Below, piece after piece: positions 43,491 through 50,621 of a stretch of DNA of 64,000 nucleotides. Under the pieces are notes generated by a model. That model had not been told where the DNA came from. It did no database searches and worked only from the letters and a program-made list of their open reading frames with translations. The translations under genes and the position numbers were made by a program. Source of the stretch: Solimonas aquatica (GTDB taxonomy: Bacteria; Pseudomonadota; Gammaproteobacteria; Nevskiales; Nevskiaceae); contig NZ_FOFS01000002.1 in assembly GCF_900111015.1 (NCBI RefSeq), positions 124,001 to 188,000 of the forward strand, written 5' to 3'. How positions within the stretch are numbered: the stretch's first letter is position 1; the number at the start of each line of letters is the position of its first letter.

Positions 43491-43674
43491 GGCCTGTTAA
43501 CGCGATGGCAATCGCTGCGATGGAGATCGTTTTGCCGCAGGGCAAGGCGGCAGACGCGCCGCTTGGTGACTCCAGGCCAGCGGCTGCCAACGCCGCTCTG
43601 CGGCCCCAGTAGTCCACGTGGGGCCCCGCCCCATCCGGCAGCAACGCGGCGATTGTCCATAGCGTTAACAGGCC
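43491..43674. repeat. Palindromic element with GGCCTGTTAACGC ends
   Basis: The left end GGCCTGTTAACGC and the right end GCGTTAACAGGCC are exact inverses. The match continues imperfectly for another 20 bases (ATGGcAATCGCtGCG versus ATGGACAATCGCcGCG). The 184-bp interior has a GGGGCC-type central palindrome (GTCCACGTGGGGCC). It encodes nothing and lies between two minus-strand genes. It differs in sequence from the element at 39122-39284 but has the same design. Confidence 0.65.
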
Positions 43675-43717
43675 GCAGCCTGAGCCCTGCCGCCGCGGGC
43701 GCAGGGGAAAACCCGGA

Positions 43718-44194
43718 TCAGTCGAGAAACTGTGGCGCGATCTGCCGCAGCCGCGCGATGGCGTCCTCGGCGTCCTGTCCGAACCAGGCCTGCGCCGAGC
43801 CGAGCATGAAGTGATAGCCCCAGGCGTCCATGTCGGCGAAGCAGCGCGCACGCGAGTAGCCCGCGATGCGCTCGGCCAGCAGGCATTGCAGATAACACAC
43901 GGCGTTTTCCTCGATGTCATCGCCCCCCGCATCGGTATGTAGCTGCGCACGTCGGCCCTGATCCGCGCACAGCCAGTGGCAACCCTCGTGCAGAGCCGAA
44001 TGCACCGGCGTATCGCCGCGCAGGTACAGCCGGTTGCCGATCAGCCCGGCCTCGCATTCGCCCCAGTAGCTGCCGGGAATATTTTCACCGGCCGCCACTT
44101 CGACCACCTGCAGGCCCAAGGGTTCGTAAAGCGCGCGCAAGGCGCTCAGGCCCAGTTCCTCGCAGCGGGTGACGGAAGGTTCGACGGTGTTCAT
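43718..44194 (-). CDS. Conserved protein with HExxH (HEGCH) motif
   Basis: A 158-residue soluble protein with no signal peptide. ALHEGCHW gives His69, Glu70 and His73, a zincin-type HExxH motif. DDIEENAVCYL (Glu95/Glu96) follows at a distance suitable for a third ligand. It has several Cys residues and an aromatic C-terminal half (DMDAWGYHF). I do not recognise a named family. It may be a small zinc metalloprotein or peptidase. It is divergent from the DUF4010 gene. Confidence 0.75.
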   Translation of the reverse strand: MNTVEPSVTRCEELGLSALRALYEPLGLQVVEVAAGENIPGSYWGECEAGLIGNRLYLRGDTPVHSALHEGCHWLCADQGRRAQLHTDAGGDDIEENAVCYLQCLLAERIAGYSRARCFADMDAWGYHFMLGSAQAWFGQDAEDAIARLRQIAPQFLD

Positions 44195-44308
44195 GCGCGC
44201 ATGATTGTAGAGCGCCGCCGGTCGGCGGACTGACCGGCGTCAATCCGCTGCCTCTTGCGCGCACGCAGGCGCGGTGCCAGCGTGTCGCATCGTTCCGCCG
44301 CCACGCGC

Positions 44309-45577
44309 ATGCCCACCGACAGCCTCGCCGAATTCCGCAGCTTCGCGCCGTTTCTCACCAGCCTGGGCCTGGGGCTGGTGATGGGCCTGGAGCGCGAGCG
44401 CCGTCCGGCGGCGCGCGCCGGCCTGCGCACGTTTGCGCTCACCGCGCTGATGGGCACGGCCTGCGCCCTGCTGGCACAGCGCAGCGGCGCGAGCTGGCTG
44501 CTGCCGGTGGCCTGGCTGTCGGTGGCGCTGATGATGATCGCGTCCGACCGTCAGAATCCGATGCCGCATGCCGAGCCGGACACCACCAGTACCGTGGCGC
44601 TGCTCCTGTGCTTCGCCTACGGCGCCCTGCTCTGGTACGGCTACACCCTGCCGGTGGTGGCGCTGTCGCTGCTGACCACGGCACTGCTCTACTTCAAGAC
44701 CGAGTTGCACGCGATGGCGCATATCACGCGCCAGGAAATGGTCTCGCTGCTGCAGTTCGCCACCATCAGCTTCGTGATTCTGCCGGTGCTGCCGGATCGC
44801 GGTTACGGGCCTTACGAGGCGCTCAATCCCTATCGCATCTGGTTGATGGTGGTGCTGATCGCCGGCATCAGCCTGGCCGGCTATGTGGCGCTGCGCCTGC
44901 TCGGGCAGCGGCGTCTGCCGGTGCTGCTGGGCCTGCTGGGCGGACTGGTGTCGAGCACCGCCACCACGCTGGTGTATTCCCGCAAGGCGCACGGACAGCC
45001 GCAGCTGGCCTCGGCGGCCACGCAGGTGATTGTCACCGCCAATCTGGTGCTGCTGCTGCGTGTCTGCGCGATCACGGGCGTGGTGGCGCCGGCCCTGCTG
45101 CCGGCCCTGCTGCTGATGCTGGGGCCGGCCTGGCTGATCGCCTCCGCATTGCTGCTGCTGCGCCTTCGGGGCAGCGCCTCGGCGATCGGCGATGGCGAGA
45201 GCCTGAGCATGCGCAATCCGCTGGAGATGGGCGCGGCCCTGAGCTTCGGGCTCATGTACGGTGCGGCGCTGCTGATCACCGCCTGGCTGCACGATCTGGC
45301 CGGCGCGCGCGGCGTCTACGCGATTGCGCCGGTGCTGGGCCTCACCGATGTCGATGCCGCCACGCTGTCGACCCTGCGCCTGTTCAACGGCGCCGAGATG
45401 AGCGCCGCACAGGCCACCACCACGCTGTTGCTGGCGGTGGGCGCCAACATGCTGTTCAAGGGCGGCATCGCGCTGGTGGTGGGCGGCGGCCAGCTGGGCT
45501 GGCGCGTGGTGCGCGCCTTCGCCGTGGTGTCTGCCGGCATGGTGCTCGGTCTGCTGCTGGTGCGCGGTTATCTTTGA
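44309..45577 (+). CDS. DUF4010/MgtC-like membrane protein
   Basis: A 422-residue inner-membrane protein with about 11-12 hydrophobic segments. The N-terminal part resembles MgtC/SapB (GLGLVMGLERERR near residues 16-28, RTFALTALMG), and the C-terminal part is DUF4010 (GLVSSTATTLVYSRKA near 217-232, VLGLTDVDAATLS near 345). I start it at ATG 44309. The function is unknown; MgtC relatives affect magnesium homeostasis and membrane potential. Confidence 0.85.
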   Translation: MPTDSLAEFRSFAPFLTSLGLGLVMGLERERRPAARAGLRTFALTALMGTACALLAQRSGASWLLPVAWLSVALMMIASDRQNPMPHAEPDTTSTVALLLCFAYGALLWYGYTLPVVALSLLTTALLYFKTELHAMAHITRQEMVSLLQFATISFVILPVLPDRGYGPYEALNPYRIWLMVVLIAGISLAGYVALRLLGQRRLPVLLGLLGGLVSSTATTLVYSRKAHGQPQLASAATQVIVTANLVLLLRVCAITGVVAPALLPALLLMLGPAWLIASALLLLRLRGSASAIGDGESLSMRNPLEMGAALSFGLMYGAALLITAWLHDLAGARGVYAIAPVLGLTDVDAATLSTLRLFNGAEMSAAQATTTLLLAVGANMLFKGGIALVVGGGQLGWRVVRAFAVVSAGMVLGLLLVRGYL

Positions 45578-45584
45578 CAGCTTG

Positions 45585-45735
45585 CTGAAAAACGCCATCC
45601 CTGGCGTTTTTCAGGTCGCTACGCAAAAGCGTGGTTTTACTGCGCTCCCGGCAGTCCAGCGCTGGTGCGCTGGATTGCCGTTGGCACCTCCCTGTGCCAA
45701 GCACGGCGTGCCGAAAACTTCGTTTTCAGCACGCC
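45585..45735. repeat. Cluster of four hairpins between convergent genes
   Basis: In order: a perfect 13-bp stem CTGAAAAACGCCA / TGGCGTTTTTCAG (45585-45614); CGGCAGTCCAGCG / CGCTGGATTGCCG with one mismatch (about 45651-45682); TTGGCAC / GTGCCAA (about 45681-45700); and GGCGTGCCGAAAAC / GTTTTCAGCACGCC with one mismatch (45705-45735). GCTGAAAA occurs in opposite orientation at the two ends. The cluster lies between the DUF4010 and PPK2 genes and probably terminates both; its nested design also suggests a small repeat element. Confidence 0.6.
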
Positions 45736-45736
45736 G

Positions 45737-46516
45737 CTAAGGCGCCAGCCAGCGGCCTTCGATCAGCGCATTCTGGAACGGCCGCAGCACACGCGGATCG
45801 GCCTTGAGCTTGCTGCCGTGCGCGCGGCGCAGCAGTTCACGGATCAGGTTCAGCCGCGCCTGACGCTTGTCGTCGGCGCGCAGCAGCAGCCAGGGACTGT
45901 GCGCCTGATGCGTGGCCAGCAGCATGCGATCACGCGCGCGGCTGTAATCGCGCCAGTGCTTCTGCGCCGCCGCGTCCACCGGGCTGATCTTCCACTGCTT
46001 GAGCGGGTCCTTGCGCCGCGACTCCAGGCGCCGCGCCTGTTCCTGCCGGCTGATGTCCAGGTAGAACTTGTACAGCTCGATGCCGGATTCCACCAGCATG
46101 CGCTCGAACACCGGCGCACTGGCCAGAAAGTTGCGGCACTCGGCCTTGCTGCAATAGCCCATCACCGGCTCGACGCCGGCGCGGTTGTACCAGCTGCGGT
46201 TGAACAGCACGATCTCGCCCGCCGCCGGCAGATGCGGCGCGAAGCGCTGGAAATACCACTGCGTCTGTTCGCGATCACTGGGTTTGCCCAGCGCCACCAC
46301 GCGCACTTCGCGCGGGCTTAAGTGCTCGACGATGCGCTTGATGCTGCCGTCCTTGCCGGCCGCGTCACGGCCTTCGAAGATCAGCAGCAGCTTGCGGCCC
46401 TGCCGGATCACCTCGCGCTGCAGGCCCACCAGTTCGATCTGCAGATGATGCAGCGCGCTTTCGTAGTCATGATGATCCAGTGTGGGCGGGACGTCCCTGG
46501 AATCCGGGTGGCTCAT
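45737..46516 (-). CDS. ppk2: Polyphosphate kinase 2 family protein
   Basis: A 259-residue PPK2 that transfers phosphate between polyphosphate and nucleoside phosphates. Walker A is GRDAAGKDG near residues 49-57. Walker B/lid segments are FNRSWYNRAGVEPVMGY and ESRRKDPLKQWKISP. I start it at ATG 46516 (MSHPDSRDV). A single PPK2 domain is present. The class (NDP- or NMP-phosphorylating) is not clear from motifs I can judge by eye. It converges with the DUF4010 gene. Confidence 0.92.
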   Translation of the reverse strand: MSHPDSRDVPPTLDHHDYESALHHLQIELVGLQREVIRQGRKLLLIFEGRDAAGKDGSIKRIVEHLSPREVRVVALGKPSDREQTQWYFQRFAPHLPAAGEIVLFNRSWYNRAGVEPVMGYCSKAECRNFLASAPVFERMLVESGIELYKFYLDISRQEQARRLESRRKDPLKQWKISPVDAAAQKHWRDYSRARDRMLLATHQAHSPWLLLRADDKRQARLNLIRELLRRAHGSKLKADPRVLRPFQNALIEGRWLAP

Positions 46517-46582
46517 GCAGGCATCCGACGGCAAGCGGGGCGGACACAATAGCCGCTTTGGCCTGGGGTGGCTCTCGGCTTG

Positions 46583-47170
46583 TTACCGCCCGGGCGCCTG
46601 AACCGGCGCAATCAGCTGCGCAATGGCCGCACGCAGACGCGCGCGGCTCAGGCCCAGCGCCCGCAGTTCACCGTCAGCGGCGGCGTCGGCCAGGCGCTCG
46701 ATCTGCAGCAGTCGGATCAGCAGCGGCGCAGTCTGCGCGGCGGGCAGGCCGTAGAGTGCGCGGATGCGCGCCACCTGACGGCGGCGGCTGTCCTCGCGCG
46801 CCTGCGCCACGCTGGCATCGCTGACCGTGAGCTGGCGCAGGCTGTGGCGGAAGCGGCGGTGCGTCTGATGATGGCGGATGATCGCCTCGGCCAGACGCGC
46901 CGGTGCGGCCTGTGCCGCCACCAGTTTCGTCAGCAGCTGCATTTCCTGCTCTTCCCAGTCGCGATACACGGCGATGAAGATCGCGGTCTTGTCGGCATAC
47001 CAGCGATAAAAAGTCTGCGGCGCGTAGCCGGCGCGCCGGGCGATGCGGTTGCTGTCGGTGCCGGAAAAACCGGCCTCGGCAAACTCCGCCATCGCTGCCT
47101 GCAGCAGTCGCGCGGCGGTGTCGGCGCTTGCCTGGCCGCGTGAGCCGGCAGCGTGTTTTTTTTCAGTCAT
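46583..47170 (-). CDS. TetR-family regulator
   Basis: A 195-residue protein with an N-terminal HTH (TDSNRIARRAGYAPQTFYRWY, core GYAPQTFYRWY). It starts at ATG 47170 and is divergent from an alpha/beta hydrolase gene. The palindrome at 47201-47218 between them is the probable operator, so it likely represses its own gene and the hydrolase. The ligand is unknown. Confidence 0.9.
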   Translation of the reverse strand: MTEKKHAAGSRGQASADTAARLLQAAMAEFAEAGFSGTDSNRIARRAGYAPQTFYRWYADKTAIFIAVYRDWEEQEMQLLTKLVAAQAAPARLAEAIIRHHQTHRRFRHSLRQLTVSDASVAQAREDSRRRQVARIRALYGLPAAQTAPLLIRLLQIERLADAAADGELRALGLSRARLRAAIAQLIAPVQAPGR

Positions 47171-47200
47171 GCGGGGCTTCGTCGCCAGGCTTGATGAGGA

Positions 47201-47218
47201 TGTGATAGAAATATCACA
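47201..47218. promoter_or_regulatory. Palindromic operator in a divergent promoter
   Basis: TGTGATA-GAAA-TATCACA is a perfect 7-bp inverted repeat midway in the 70-bp gap between the TetR gene and the hydrolase gene. Symmetry, size and position all fit a TetR-type operator. Confidence 0.6.
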
Positions 47219-47240
47219 AACCGGGATCGGGAGGCGGAAC

Positions 47241-48125
47241 ATGAGCAAGCGCGGCAGTGTGGGGGTGCAGGGCGAGCTGGTGTCGCTGCCCCGGGCGGGT
47301 CTGCGTCTGGCGGTGTCGCGCGAAGGGCAGGGTCCGGCGCTGGTCTGCCTGCACGCCATCGGACACGGTGGCGGTGATTTTTCGCTGTTGTCTGCGGCGC
47401 TGCGCGGACAGTGCGAACTGATCCGGATCGACTGGCCCGGCCAGGGCAGCTCGCCGCCGGATCAGGAGCCGGCCAGCGCCGGGCGCTACGCCGCGCTGCT
47501 GGATGAGCTGCTGGAGGTGCTGCACATCGAAAACCCGGTGTTGCTGGGCAATTCCATCGGCGGTGCGGTGGCCCTGCTGACCGCCGCGCGCCGCCCGCTG
47601 CGCGCGCTGGTGCTCTGTGACGCCGGCGGCCTGGTGCCGGTATCGGCCTTCGTGCGCGTGGTGGTGGCCTTGTTCGTGCGCTTCTTCGCGGCAGGCGCGC
47701 GTGGCGCGCCCTGGTTTGCGCGCGCCTTCGCCTGGTACTACCGCTATCTGGTGCTGCCGCAGCCGGCTGCCGCCGCCCAGCGCGAGCGCATCATCGCCAG
47801 CGCTTATGAAATCGCGCCGATCCTGCATCAGGCCTGGCAGAGCTTCGCCCGGCCCGAGGCCGATCTGCGCGCGCTGGCCGCGAGCCTGGAGCTGCCGATC
47901 TGGTGTGCCTGGTCAGGCAGCGACCGTGTGATTCCGCTCTGGATGTGCCGGCCGGCGATCGCCCGGATGCGCCGTGCCCGCCTGAGTGTGTTCAAGGGCG
48001 GGCACAGCGCATTTCTGGAACAGCCGGACGAATTTCTGCGCGAGCTGCGGATCTTTCTCGCGCAGCTGACGCCGGCTCAGGCCGGCAGTGCGGTCTCGCC
48101 GCGTCCGGCCGCCAGCGCCGGATAG
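47241..48125 (+). CDS. Alpha/beta hydrolase
   Basis: A 294-residue hydrolase with the HAIGHGGGDF oxyanion segment near residue 38, the nucleophile Ser in GNSIGGAV near 103-110, Asp in WSGSDRVIP near 231 and His in GGHSAFLE near 258. The start ATG 47241 is preceded by GGGAGG. A divergent TetR gene with operator suggests that it responds to a small molecule, perhaps an ester. Its 3' end overlaps the 3' end of the old yellow enzyme gene on the other strand by 49 bp. Confidence 0.9.
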   Translation: MSKRGSVGVQGELVSLPRAGLRLAVSREGQGPALVCLHAIGHGGGDFSLLSAALRGQCELIRIDWPGQGSSPPDQEPASAGRYAALLDELLEVLHIENPVLLGNSIGGAVALLTAARRPLRALVLCDAGGLVPVSAFVRVVVALFVRFFAAGARGAPWFARAFAWYYRYLVLPQPAAAAQRERIIASAYEIAPILHQAWQSFARPEADLRALAASLELPIWCAWSGSDRVIPLWMCRPAIARMRRARLSVFKGGHSAFLEQPDEFLRELRIFLAQLTPAQAGSAVSPRPAASAG

Positions 48126-49174
48126 TCGTTGTAGCCGCGCGCACCCGGCGTGTAGAGCAGGTCGAAGTCGGGCGCGGCCAGCGGCGCCTGCTGTGCATAG
48201 CGCGTCACCAGATCCGGGTTGGCGATGAAGGGCTTGGCGTAGGCGATGGCATCGGCCCCGCCCTGGGCGAGCGCGGCATTGCCGCTGGCCAGATCGAAAC
48301 CGCCGTTGAGAATCAGCGTGCCCCGGTAGTAGCGGCGCGCGATCTGGGCCAGCTCGATCTCCGCCGGCAGATCATGACGCTCGTGGCGCAGCTCGAAGAA
48401 GGCCAGATGACGCTGCTGGATCTGCTCGGCGATATAGCGCGTGAGCGTCTTCGGATCGGAGTCCTGGATGTCGTTGAAGGCCACCAGCGGCGAGATGCGC
48501 AGGCCGACGCGAGCGGCGCCGAACACCGCAATGGCCTCGTCGATCACTTCCAGCAGCAGGCGTGCGCGATTGACCAGCGGCCCGCCGTAGTCATCCTGAC
48601 GGTCGTTGACGCTGTCGCGCAGGAACTGATCGAGCAGATAGCCGTGCGCGCCATGCACTTCGACGGCATCGAAGCCGGCGGCCTTGGCGTTTTCAAAGCC
48701 ACGGCGAAAATCCGCAATCACGCCCGGGATCTCGTCCAGGCGCAGGCGACGCGGCGCCTCGTAGGGCAGCATGCCTTGCGGCGTGGCGATCTCGCCGGCG
48801 ATGGCGCGATCCGTGGACGACACCGGCTGCACGCCGCCGTTGAGCACGCTGTGCGCGGCGCGGCCCGGATGCCAGAGCTGCAGCGCGATCAGGCCGCCGG
48901 CCGCGTGCACGGCGTCCACCACGCGGCGATAGCCCTCGACTTGCGCGGGGCCGAAGATGCCGGGCTCGTTGACGAAGGCGCTGGCATCGGCGCTGACCAT
49001 GGTTGCTTCGGCAATCAGCAAGCCCGCGCTGGCGCGCTGCGCGTAGTGCTCGGCCATCAGGGCGCCGGCGACATGGCCGGGCTCGGCACGGGCGCGCGTC
49101 ATCGGCGCCATGATGATGCGGTTCTTCAGTTGCAATGCGCCGATCTGCAGCGGCGAAAACAGCGTGGGTTTCAT
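48077..49174 (-). CDS. Old yellow enzyme (NADH:flavin oxidoreductase, NemA-like)
   Basis: A 365-residue FMN enzyme. It has SPLQIGALQLKNRIIMAPMTRARA, the catalytic His pair in HGAHGYLLDQF near 178-188, LQLWHPGRAAH near 97-107 and DDYGGPLVNRARLL, ending with FMN-phosphate binding around GGADAIAYAKPFIANPDLV. It starts at ATG 49174 with AGGAG upstream. Such enzymes reduce activated C=C bonds, nitro groups and quinones. It is last in a three-gene operon controlled by the TetR gene at 49992. Confidence 0.95.
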   Translation of the reverse strand: MKPTLFSPLQIGALQLKNRIIMAPMTRARAEPGHVAGALMAEHYAQRASAGLLIAEATMVSADASAFVNEPGIFGPAQVEGYRRVVDAVHAAGGLIALQLWHPGRAAHSVLNGGVQPVSSTDRAIAGEIATPQGMLPYEAPRRLRLDEIPGVIADFRRGFENAKAAGFDAVEVHGAHGYLLDQFLRDSVNDRQDDYGGPLVNRARLLLEVIDEAIAVFGAARVGLRISPLVAFNDIQDSDPKTLTRYIAEQIQQRHLAFFELRHERHDLPAEIELAQIARRYYRGTLILNGGFDLASGNAALAQGGADAIAYAKPFIANPDLVTRYAQQAPLAAPDFDLLYTPGARGYNDYPALAAGRGETALPA

Positions 49175-49194
49175 GAAGGACTCCTGGGGGTGGA

Positions 49195-49539
49195 TCAGGC
49201 GGAAACGGCGAGATGCGGCGTCACGAAGGCGGCGAGCCGGGCTTTGGGCGCGGCGCCCACGTGGCTTGCCGCCGGCGCGCCATCCTTGAACAGAATCAGG
49301 GTCGGGATGCTGCGCACGCCGTAGGCAGCAGCGGTCTGCGGATTGTCGTCGACATTGAGCTTGACGATCTTCAGGCGGCCGCCCTGCTCGGCGGCGAGCT
49401 GTTCCAGCACCGGCGCCACCATGCGGCAGGGGCCGCACCATTCGGCCCAGAAGTCCACCAGCACCGGCTGGCTGTTGCTGGCGGTACGCACTTGCTGTGC
49501 AAAGTCCTGATCACTGACAGCGGTGATGAGCTGGCTCAT
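49195..49539 (-). CDS. trxA: Thioredoxin
   Basis: A 114-residue thioredoxin with active site [10 protein letters not shown] (Cys35-Gly-Pro-Cys38) and cis-Pro in RSIPTLILF. It is cytoplasmic, with no signal. It is 20 nt upstream of the old yellow enzyme gene and 28 nt downstream of the SDR fragment, so the three form an operon. In TetR/NemR-type operons such partners respond to electrophiles and redox stress (inference). It is one thioredoxin of probably several in the genome. Confidence 0.93.
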   Translation of the reverse strand: MSQLITAVSDQDFAQQVRTASNSQPVLVDFWAEWCGPCRMVAPVLEQLAAEQGGRLKIVKLNVDDNPQTAAAYGVRSIPTLILFKDGAPAASHVGAAPKARLAAFVTPHLAVSA

Positions 49540-49567
49540 GGTTGAATCTCCAGGCTGGGGGGACGGT

Positions 49568-49858
49568 TCAGGCGGCGACGGCGCCAGCCTCGTCGATCAC
49601 GAGGTCGAGCCGGCCATGACGCTTCAGAATCTGGGCCCGCGCCAGGCGCAGGCTGTCGGCATCGCGCGCGGGCAGGTGCAGGGCCTCGGCGCTCAGGCCC
49701 TCCAGCTGCAGCCGCAGGGCGGCATCGACGGCGCGGGCCCAGTCGCTGGCCGCCAGCACCACATGCGCGCCCTGGCTTGCCAGCCGGCGTGCCTGCGCCT
49801 GGGGCGCGGTCTGTTGGGCGTCCAGCACCAGCACGACCCGGCTTGCGTTATCGTTCAT
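49568..49858 (-). CDS. SDR-like N-terminal half with degenerate cofactor motifs
   Basis: A 96-residue protein that follows the first half of a short-chain dehydrogenase: beta1 ([19 protein letters not shown]), then [13 protein letters not shown], ending [13 protein letters not shown]. The TGxxxGxG loop is replaced by [13 protein letters not shown] by IDEAG, and the Ser-Tyr-Lys half is missing. The frame is intact with a GGGAG site before ATG 49858, and it is the first gene of the operon with trxA and the old yellow enzyme. It may be a truncated pseudoenzyme or a repurposed domain. Confidence 0.65.
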   Translation of the reverse strand: MNDNASRVVLVLDAQQTAPQAQARRLASQGAHVVLAASDWARAVDAALRLQLEGLSAEALHLPARDADSLRLARAQILKRHGRLDLVIDEAGAVAA

Positions 49859-49914
49859 CGTCGGCTCCCGAGGCCGGCACGGCGCGAACACTGCGCCGGC
49901 GGATGGTTTATGAT

Positions 49915-49956
49915 GTTACCGACTGGTAACAGTGCGAAACGTTACCGGTCGGTAAC
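49915..49956. promoter_or_regulatory. Two tandem TetR operators
   Basis: GTTACC-GACT-GGTAAC (49915-49930) and GTTACC-GGTC-GGTAAC (49941-49956) are perfect 6-bp inverted repeats with centres 26 bp apart. They lie in the 133-bp gap between the divergent SDR-fragment and TetR genes. Duplicate sites of identical half-sites strongly suggest cooperative binding by the adjacent TetR protein. Confidence 0.8.
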
Positions 49957-49991
49957 TTAAACGTCAAGCGAGTGTTTTTCCTCAAGCGAGC

Positions 49992-50609
49992 ATGAGCAAG
50001 AAGCTGCCAGACGAAGCCCCGGGTGCCGCACCGCGCGTGCGCGACCGCATCTTCCAGACCGCGCGCGAGCTGTTTTACCGGCAGGGCATCCGCGCCGTGG
50101 GCGTGGACGCCATCGCCTGCGAGGCCGGCACCAACAAGATGAGCTTCTATCGCAGCTTCGCCTCCAAGGACGAGCTGGTGGCCGAGTGCCTGCGCGCGCA
50201 GGTGGGCGAGTTCTGGCTGCGCTGGGATGCGATGCTGGCACCGCATGCCGGCGATGCCCGTGCCCAGATCGAGGCGGTGTTCGCCAGCGCCGCCGCCAAG
50301 AGCTGCAGCGAAAACGACTGCGGCTGCCCGCTGAGCAATGCCGCCGTGGAGCTGCGTGAGGCCGAGCATCCGGGTCACGAGGTGATCCGTGAGTACAAGC
50401 GCGAGCTGCGCCGGCGCCTGCGCGAGCTGGCGCGTGAAACCGGCGCGGCGGACTGGCAGGTGTTGGGCGACGGACTGCTGCTCCTGCTGGAAGGCAGCAA
50501 CAGCACGCGCCTGACCTTCGGCGGGCGCGGCAGCCCGCTGTCCAGCGCGCCGGAACTGGTGCGTGCGCTGCTGGCCGTCTACGCGCCGGCCGGTCGCCGC
50601 AAGCGCTAG
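49992..50609 (+). CDS. TetR-family regulator
   Basis: A 205-residue protein with HTH VGVDAIACEAGTNKMSFYRSF (core GTNKMSFYRSF). Cys residues in SCSENDCGCPL near residues 101-111 could sense electrophiles or metals. It starts at ATG 49992. It is divergent from the SDR fragment-trxA-old yellow enzyme operon with two operators between them, so it should repress that operon and itself. An M20 peptidase gene follows after 12 nt and may be coexpressed. Confidence 0.92.
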   Translation: MSKKLPDEAPGAAPRVRDRIFQTARELFYRQGIRAVGVDAIACEAGTNKMSFYRSFASKDELVAECLRAQVGEFWLRWDAMLAPHAGDARAQIEAVFASAAAKSCSENDCGCPLSNAAVELREAEHPGHEVIREYKRELRRRLRELARETGAADWQVLGDGLLLLLEGSNSTRLTFGGRGSPLSSAPELVRALLAVYAPAGRRKR

Positions 50610-50621
50610 CGGACGGCTCTG

